Below are positions 30,425-35,366 of a stretch of DNA of 35,366 bases, piece after piece. The stretch's first letter is position 1, and every line of letters starts with the position of its first letter. The notes below the pieces were generated by a model. That model was not told where the DNA came from. It was given only the letters and a program-made list of their open reading frames with translations, and ran no database searches. Origin of the DNA: Paenibacillus sp. A3 (GTDB lineage: Bacteria > Bacillota > Bacilli > Paenibacillales > NBRC-103111); assembly GCF_001399685.1 (NCBI RefSeq), contig NZ_JTHN01000194.1:1-35366 (forward strand), written 5' to 3'. The position numbers and the translations under genes are program-made.

Positions 30425-31477
30425 ATGAAACGATGGATATCCCTTGGCATGATCGGTATGCTGGCTGCCGGGCTGACGTTCGGCGGATGCGGCCAGAAGC
30501 CCGCGCCGCCTAACAACGCGGGAGCCGGCGCCGCGCCGGAAGCGGGCGGCGATAAGCTGGCGGGCGCCAGGTTCAATATCGGAATGGTTACGGACGTTGG
30601 CGGCGTCAATGACAACTCCTTTAACCAAAGCGCCTGGGAAGGGCTGCAGCGGCTTGCGAAAGATACCGGGGCCCAGGTGAAATATTTGCAGAGCAAAAGC
30701 GATTCGGAATACATCCCGAACCTGAACCAGATGGTCAAGGGCAATTTCAACCTGACGTGGGGCATCGGCTTCATCATCGGGGATGCGATGAAGACGGTTG
30801 CGACGCAGCATCCGGACGCGAAGCTCGCGATTATCGACAATGTCGTCGACGCGCCGAACGTGGAATCCGTGACGTTCGCGGAGAATGAAGGCTCTTATCT
30901 GGTCGGCGTCGTGGCCGGTCTGATGACGAAGACGAATCAGATCGGCTTTGTCGGCGGCATGGATATCCCGGTGATCAAACGCTTCGAAGCCGGCTTCAAA
31001 GCCGGCGTGGCCGCGGTCAATCCGAACGCCAAGCTGACGATCAACTATACCGGCGCGTTCGACAAGCCCGACCTCGGCAAAGCGGCAGCCGCCACGATCT
31101 ATAACAGCGGAGCGGATATTATTTTCCACGCGTCGGGCGCAACGGGGAACGGTGTGTTCAACGAAGCGAAGGACCGGCTGAAGGCCGGCAAGAAAGTGTG
31201 GGTCATCGGCGTGGATCAGGACCAGTCGAAGCTGTTCGGCGACGACGTGACGTTGACCTCCATGATCAAACGCGTTGACCAAGCGGTCTATCGCATCTCG
31301 AACGATCTGATCGCCGGCAAATACGAGGGCGGCAAAACGGTCGTGCTCGGCCTGAAGGACGACGGCGTCGGCCTGCCGGACACCTCGAAGAAGAACGTGC
31401 CGGAGGACGTGCTCAAGAAGGTCGAGGAATACAAGCAAAAAATCATTAAAGGCGAAATCAAGGTTCCCGAAAAATGA
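30425..31477 (+). CDS. nupN: BMP-family nucleoside-binding lipoprotein (NupN-like)
   Basis: A 350-aa lipoprotein with signal peptide and lipobox FGGC (C22). The mature domain is of the Bmp/PnrA family: FNIGMVTDVGGVNDNSFNQSAWEGL, GIGFIIGDAM, ENEGSYLVGVVAGLMTKT, IGFVGGMDIPVIKRFEAGF, GADIIFHASGATGNGVF, and VIGVDQDQ. These proteins bind purine or other nucleosides. It heads a four-gene operon whose stop/start overlaps (ATGA with the ATPase gene) and subunit sizes agree with nupNOPQ (yufNOPQ) of Bacillus subtilis, a guanosine importer. The ATG at 30425 has GGGAGGACGG upstream. No known riboswitch was identified in the leader. Confidence 0.92.
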   Translation: MKRWISLGMIGMLAAGLTFGGCGQKPAPPNNAGAGAAPEAGGDKLAGARFNIGMVTDVGGVNDNSFNQSAWEGLQRLAKDTGAQVKYLQSKSDSEYIPNLNQMVKGNFNLTWGIGFIIGDAMKTVATQHPDAKLAIIDNVVDAPNVESVTFAENEGSYLVGVVAGLMTKTNQIGFVGGMDIPVIKRFEAGFKAGVAAVNPNAKLTINYTGAFDKPDLGKAAAATIYNSGADIIFHASGATGNGVFNEAKDRLKAGKKVWVIGVDQDQSKLFGDDVTLTSMIKRVDQAVYRISNDLIAGKYEGGKTVVLGLKDDGVGLPDTSKKNVPEDVLKKVEEYKQKIIKGEIKVPEK

Positions 31478-33033
31478 GCGGCGTGAAAGTGGAAATGCGC
31501 GGCATCACCAAGCGGTTTCCGGGCATCGTTGCCAACGACGGCATCAGCCTGACGCTCCGTCAAGGCGAGATTCTCGCCCTGCTCGGCGAGAACGGCGCAG
31601 GCAAATCGACGCTGATGAACATTTTGTTCGGTCTCTACCAGCCGGACGAGGGCGAAATCCTTATCAACGGCGAGCCGGTAGCGATCGTCAATCCGAAAAC
31701 GGCCATTCAGCTCGGTCTCGGCATGGTGCACCAGCATTTCAAGCTCGTGGAGCCGTTCACGGTGACGGAAAATATTATTCTCGGGCAGGAGACGAGGCGG
31801 GGATTTCAGGTCGATTACGGGAAAGCGGCGCGCCAAGTGTCCGAGCTATCCGCCCGATACGGACTGCGTGTCGATCCGCGTGCGCGGGTGAGAGACATCT
31901 CCGTCGGCATGCAGCAGCGCGTCGAAATTCTGAAGACGCTGTACCGGGGGGCCGACATCCTCATCTTCGACGAGCCGACCGCCGTGCTGACGCCGCAGGA
32001 AATTCACGAGCTGATGGACATCATGCGCAAGCTGGTGGCCGAGGGCAAGTCGATCATTCTGATCACGCACAAGCTGAAAGAAATCATGGCGATCGCGGAC
32101 CGCGTCACCGTCATCCGCCGCGGCAAGGTCATCGATACGCTCACCGTCAAGGACACGAACCCGGACGAGCTTGCGGCCAAAATGGTCGGCCGGGAAGTCT
32201 CGTTCCGGCTCGATAAGAAGCCCGCCGCCATCGGTGCGCCAGTCCTGAGCGTAGAGAACGTGACCGCCCGGGGCCCCGGCGGCCTGCCCGTGCTCGGCGG
32301 CGTCACCTTCGAGGTGCGCGCCGGAGAAATTCTCGGCATCGCCGGCGTCGACGGCAACGGCCAGAGCGAGCTGATCGAAGCGCTGGCGGGGCTGCGCGGG
32401 ATCGACGGCGGCCGCATCGCGCTCGGCGGCCGGGAGATCGCGAACCGTTCGCCCCGCGACATCGCGGAGGCGGGGCTCGGGCACATTCCCGAGGACCGGC
32501 ATAAGCGCGGGCTCGTACTGGACTTTTCGATGAGCGAGAACATGGTGCTCAAGACATACTACACCTCCGCCTACAACCGCGGAGGCTTTCTCGACTATGC
32601 CGCGATCGACCGTCAGGCGCAGCGGCTGATCGCCGAATTCGACGTGCGGACGCCGGGCCTCCGCATTCCGGCGCGGGCGCTGTCCGGCGGCAACCAGCAG
32701 AAGGCGATCATCGCGCGGGAGATCGAGCTGAACCCGGATTTGCTGATCGCGGCGCAGCCGACGCGCGGACTCGATGTCGGGGCGATCGAGTTCATCCATA
32801 AACGGCTGCTGGAGCAGCGGGACAAAGGCAAAGCCGTATTGCTCCTCTCGCTGGAGCTGGACGAGATTCTGAAGCTGTCCGACCGCATCGCCGTCATCTA
32901 TGAAGGCCGCATCGTCGGGGAAACCGACCCGGCTCACACGTCCGACCGCGAGCTCGGGCTGATGATGTCCGGCTCCGGGCGGGCAGCGGAAGCGGCGGCT
33001 CCTTCTACCTCCGGAGGTGAAAAGCATGGCTAA
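31474..33033 (+). CDS. nupO: Nucleoside ABC transporter ATP-binding protein (NupO-like)
   Basis: A 519-aa protein with two fused ATPase domains, like sugar/nucleoside (RbsA-type) ATPases. Domain 1: Walker A GENGAGKST, Q loop MVHQHFKLVEPFT, signature ISVGMQQRVEIL, Walker B ILIFDEPTAVLT. Domain 2: degenerate Walker A GVDGNGQSEL, signature LSGGNQQKAII, and LLIAAQPTRGLDVG, where the usual Walker B acidic residue is replaced by AAQ as in this family. It overlaps the BMP gene by 4 bp and the permease gene by 8 bp. Confidence 0.95.
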   Translation: MSGVKVEMRGITKRFPGIVANDGISLTLRQGEILALLGENGAGKSTLMNILFGLYQPDEGEILINGEPVAIVNPKTAIQLGLGMVHQHFKLVEPFTVTENIILGQETRRGFQVDYGKAARQVSELSARYGLRVDPRARVRDISVGMQQRVEILKTLYRGADILIFDEPTAVLTPQEIHELMDIMRKLVAEGKSIILITHKLKEIMAIADRVTVIRRGKVIDTLTVKDTNPDELAAKMVGREVSFRLDKKPAAIGAPVLSVENVTARGPGGLPVLGGVTFEVRAGEILGIAGVDGNGQSELIEALAGLRGIDGGRIALGGREIANRSPRDIAEAGLGHIPEDRHKRGLVLDFSMSENMVLKTYYTSAYNRGGFLDYAAIDRQAQRLIAEFDVRTPGLRIPARALSGGNQQKAIIAREIELNPDLLIAAQPTRGLDVGAIEFIHKRLLEQRDKGKAVLLLSLELDEILKLSDRIAVIYEGRIVGETDPAHTSDRELGLMMSGSGRAAEAAAPSTSGGEKHG

Positions 33034-34102
33034 AGCCATTCGTGTCATGACCAAGGATTCGGCGCTCGTGCCGCTGGTCGCCATCGTGCTTGGGCTGCTG
33101 GTCGGCGCCCTGATCATGCTGGCCGGCGGCTATAATCCGCTCGCCGCCTACGCGGCGCTGTTCGAGAAGGTCGTCGGCGATCCGTACAGCATCGGAGAGA
33201 CCGTCCGCGAGATTACCCCGCTTCTGCTGACCGGGCTATCGGTCGCCTTCGCGTTCCGAACGGGGCTGTTCAATATCGGCGGCGAAGGGCAGTTTATTAT
33301 GGGCATGACCGGCGCCACCTGGATCGGCGTCAAGCTAAGCCTGCCGTTCTGGCTTCATGCGCCGCTCGCCGTCGTAACCGGGGCTGTGCTCGGGGGATTG
33401 TGGGGAGCCATCGCCGGGTACCTGAAAGCGCGGCGCGGTGTGAATGAGGTGATAACGACGATCATGCTGAACTGGATCGCGCTGTATCTTGGCAACTATA
33501 TCATCAGCCGCTATTTGCTTCAGCCCGGCCAGCAGCGTTCGCACCTGATTCACGACACTGCCTCGATCAGTCTGAACGCGCTCAGCGCGCTGTTCGGCAA
33601 CGCCCGGCTGCATCTCGGCATCCCGCTTGCGCTGCTCGCCGCCGTCGCGTTCTATGTCCTCCTGTGGAAGACACGCCAAGGCTACGAGCTTCGCGCAGTC
33701 GGACACAGCCCGTCTGCGGCGGAGTACGCCGGAATGAACGTGAACGCAGGGATCGTGCGGGCGATGTTTATCGGCGGCGTCTTCGCCGGACTTGCCGGGG
33801 TGTTCGAGGTGCTCGGCGTCTTCCACTACCAAGTGATCAGCGCCGCGTCGCCCGGCTACGGCTTCGACGGCATCGCCGTCGCGCTGCTCGGCGGCAACCA
33901 TCCGCTCGGCGTCGTGCTCGCCGCCGTCTTGTTCGGCACGTTGACGTACGGCTCGGCCGGGATGAGCTTCGGCGCGGACGTGCCGCCGGAAATTATCCGC
34001 GTGATCATCGGCACCGTCATCTTCTTTGTCGCCTCGCACGGGATCATCCGCTGGCTTCTGAAGCCGCTGCGGGCCGGACGCAAGCCGGGGGAGGTGGCGT
34101 AA
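33026..34102 (+). CDS. nupP: Nucleoside ABC transporter permease (NupP-like)
   Basis: A 358-aa polytopic permease of the BPD-transp-2 family, about nine helices. The family segment FRTGLFNIGGEGQFIMG follows the first helices, and AVGHSPSAAEYAGMNV marks the cytoplasmic coupling loop. ATG 33026 follows CCGGAGG; a GTG at 33017 is inside that RBS. It pairs with the next gene to form the membrane channel. Confidence 0.93.
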   Translation: MAKAIRVMTKDSALVPLVAIVLGLLVGALIMLAGGYNPLAAYAALFEKVVGDPYSIGETVREITPLLLTGLSVAFAFRTGLFNIGGEGQFIMGMTGATWIGVKLSLPFWLHAPLAVVTGAVLGGLWGAIAGYLKARRGVNEVITTIMLNWIALYLGNYIISRYLLQPGQQRSHLIHDTASISLNALSALFGNARLHLGIPLALLAAVAFYVLLWKTRQGYELRAVGHSPSAAEYAGMNVNAGIVRAMFIGGVFAGLAGVFEVLGVFHYQVISAASPGYGFDGIAVALLGGNHPLGVVLAAVLFGTLTYGSAGMSFGADVPPEIIRVIIGTVIFFVASHGIIRWLLKPLRAGRKPGEVA

Positions 34103-34106
34103 CCGG

Positions 34107-35069
34107 ATGGATGCGTTTCGCATTCTCGGCGAGTTGATCCATACGACGCTCGTCTTCTCGACCGCGCTTATTTTTACGGCCATGGGCGGCATCTTCTCCG
34201 AGCGCTCCGGCGTCGTCAACATTGGCCTGGAGGGGCTGATGATCTCCGGCGCGTTCGCCTCCGCAGTCGCGGCCTGGTACGCCGAGCAGGCGGGCTTCGC
34301 GGACGGCGCGCCCTGGATCGGCCTCTTGGCGGCCATCCTGGTCAGCATGCTCGTCTCGCTCATTCACGCCGTCGCCTCGATCACCTTCAAGGCCGATCAA
34401 GTCGTCAGCGGCGTCGTCATTAACTTTCTGGCCGCCGGATTTACGGTCTATCTCGTCAAAATGTTGTTCGCAGGCTCCGGACAGACCGAAACGTTGAACG
34501 CCGTGTTTCACAATGTCGCCATTCCCGGTCTGGCTTCCGTCCCGCTGCTGGGCTACGGCGTATTCACCGCTTACCCGACGACGTATTTGGCATTGGCGGC
34601 CGTCGCTTTAGGCTGGTACGTGCTGTTCAAAACCCCGTTCGGCCTGCGTCTCCGCGCGGTCGGCGAGCATCCCGGCGCCGCGGACACGCTGGGTGTGAAC
34701 GTCACCCGCATGCGGTATATCGGGGTGCTGCTGAGCGGTGCGCTGGGCGGGCTCGGCGGCGCAACGATTACGCTTACGACGACGAGCAACTTCTCGCACA
34801 ACACGATTTCGGGGCAAGGCTTCATTGCGTTGGCCGCGATGATTTTCGGCAAATGGCATCCGTTCGGCGCTTTGGGAGCGGCGATCTTCTTCGGCTTCGC
34901 CCAAGCGATCCGAAACTTCGTGCAGTTGTTCCCGGTCTCCCAAGCGATTCCGATGGAGTTTATTTACATGCTCCCCTACATTCTTACGATTCTGGTGCTG
35001 GCGGGCGCCGTCGGCCGCGCCTATCCCCCCGCGTCGCTCGGTGAGCCGTACGACCCGGGCAAGCGTTAA
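34107..35069 (+). CDS. nupQ: Nucleoside ABC transporter permease (NupQ-like)
   Basis: A 320-aa polytopic permease, second of the pair. It contains the same family segment (SERSGVVNIGLEGLMISG) and the coupling loop GEHPGAADTLGVNVTRMRY. Start ATG 34107 is 4 bp after the previous stop and follows GGGGAGGTGG, which lies in the end of the upstream gene. Last gene of the operon; a terminator follows. Confidence 0.93.
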   Translation: MDAFRILGELIHTTLVFSTALIFTAMGGIFSERSGVVNIGLEGLMISGAFASAVAAWYAEQAGFADGAPWIGLLAAILVSMLVSLIHAVASITFKADQVVSGVVINFLAAGFTVYLVKMLFAGSGQTETLNAVFHNVAIPGLASVPLLGYGVFTAYPTTYLALAAVALGWYVLFKTPFGLRLRAVGEHPGAADTLGVNVTRMRYIGVLLSGALGGLGGATITLTTTSNFSHNTISGQGFIALAAMIFGKWHPFGALGAAIFFGFAQAIRNFVQLFPVSQAIPMEFIYMLPYILTILVLAGAVGRAYPPASLGEPYDPGKR

Positions 35070-35081
35070 GCGAGGCACGCA

Positions 35082-35143
35082 AAAAGCCGCATTCCCTGCG
35101 CTGCGATCGTTGCTGCGATCCGCACAGCCGGGATGCGGCTTTT
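35082..35143 (+). terminator. Intrinsic terminator of the nucleoside importer operon
   Basis: AAAAGCCGCATTCC (35082-35095) pairs with GGGATGCGGCTTTT (35130-35143), one G-T pair, with a T-run at the end of the second arm. It lies 12 bp after the stop codon. A long loop contains a CTGCGATCG/CTGCGATC repeat. Confidence 0.88.
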
Positions 35144-35215
35144 CAATTAAGACTGCATTCCATGAAGGCAGGGTGTTGAGAAAGTGCTCAATTGAGGGCA
35201 TAGAGGCTACGAAGG

Positions 35216-35335
35216 GGTGGGGTATCTACTTCCGGTCGCTGTTGTCTGCAGGAAATTTTAATTGGAGCCGCTTAGCAGCGGGTATTTCCCGCAGACAAAG
35301 GCGAACGCTATCGCTCCTCCAGTAGATACCCCACC
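35216..35335. repeat. 120-bp nested palindrome
   Basis: Three nested perfect stems share one axis. The outer arms are GGTGGGGTATCTACT (35216-35230) and AGTAGATACCCCACC (35321-35335). The middle is TTGTCTGC-A-GGAAAT (35242-35256) against ATTTCC-C-GCAGACAA (35284-35298). The inner hairpin is CCGCT-TAGC-AGCGG (35268-35281). It resembles a large stem-loop RNA or a miniature repeat element. No coding frame fits, and no T-run follows. Confidence 0.7.
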
Positions 35336-35366
35336 TCCGTATGTTTCTCTATTTCGGTCAAAATCC

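Noticed and set aside
31846..33117. 423-aa open frame opposite the nucleoside transporter ATPase gene
   Set aside because: Antisense to clear Walker and signature motifs, with low-complexity composition typical of the complementary frame.

Overview
The window looks like the chromosome of a GC-rich, endospore-forming Firmicute of the Paenibacillus/Cohnella type. The evidence is the strong GGAGG-like ribosome binding sites, an rsbV-rsbW-sigB stress operon, glycan-degrading enzymes with AraC regulators, lipoprotein solute-binding proteins and an Erm methylase with a Bacillus-type leader peptide. The assignment rests on gene content only. No rRNA, tRNA or CRISPR array was seen.

Layout. 1-358 holds three copies of a ~120-bp tandem repeat, followed by ~490 bp without a gene. 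843-1508 encodes a nuclease-like/winged-helix protein. 1658-6349 is a glycan locus: a GH2-GH88 operon divergent from an AraC regulator. 6404-7466 is an Erm rRNA methylase gene preceded by a 13-codon leader (MCIQMCVQFMRLR) and a terminator-like attenuator. 7602-9208 holds a DUF2238 membrane protein and a second AraC regulator. 9577-17192 is the most unusual part. An ECF sigma factor is translationally coupled to a membrane protein that carries a solute-binding domain where an anti-sigma sensor would be, and a solute-binding lipoprotein follows. Divergently transcribed are a third solute-binding lipoprotein, a PAP2-like membrane enzyme and a membrane-anchored GH26 enzyme. Both divergent promoters carry the same ECF-type core, GGAAC-N16-CGTC, which suggests one autoregulated regulon. 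No ABC permease is encoded in it, so the binding proteins probably sense or capture a saccharide rather than feed a local importer.

17224-20168 holds stress-related membrane proteins (GlsB/YeaQ and YtxH), an XRE regulator with a cysteine hydrolase, and a CPBP protease. 20217-22277 is an A/T-rich accessory patch. It has a truncated IS3-type transposase, a 32-bp inverted repeat pair, a frameshifted secreted hydrophobic (bacteriocin-like) protein with an adjacent 58-aa two-helix membrane protein, and a 173-bp nested palindrome. 22334-26444 is a sigma-B neighbourhood: rsbV-rsbW-sigB, DUF948, dps, a small hypothetical and a flavin-type oxidoreductase. Five sites in the window share the core GTTTCA-N14/15-GGGTAA, placed before the sigB operon, DUF948, dps, the hypothetical and glsB-ytxH.

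26482-30302 holds a methyltransferase and an ankyrin-lipoprotein/NCS2-permease operon divergent from a LysR regulator. 30425-35069 is a complete BMP-type nucleoside ABC importer operon (NupNOPQ-like) closed by a strong terminator. The window ends in another large imperfect palindrome (35216-35335).
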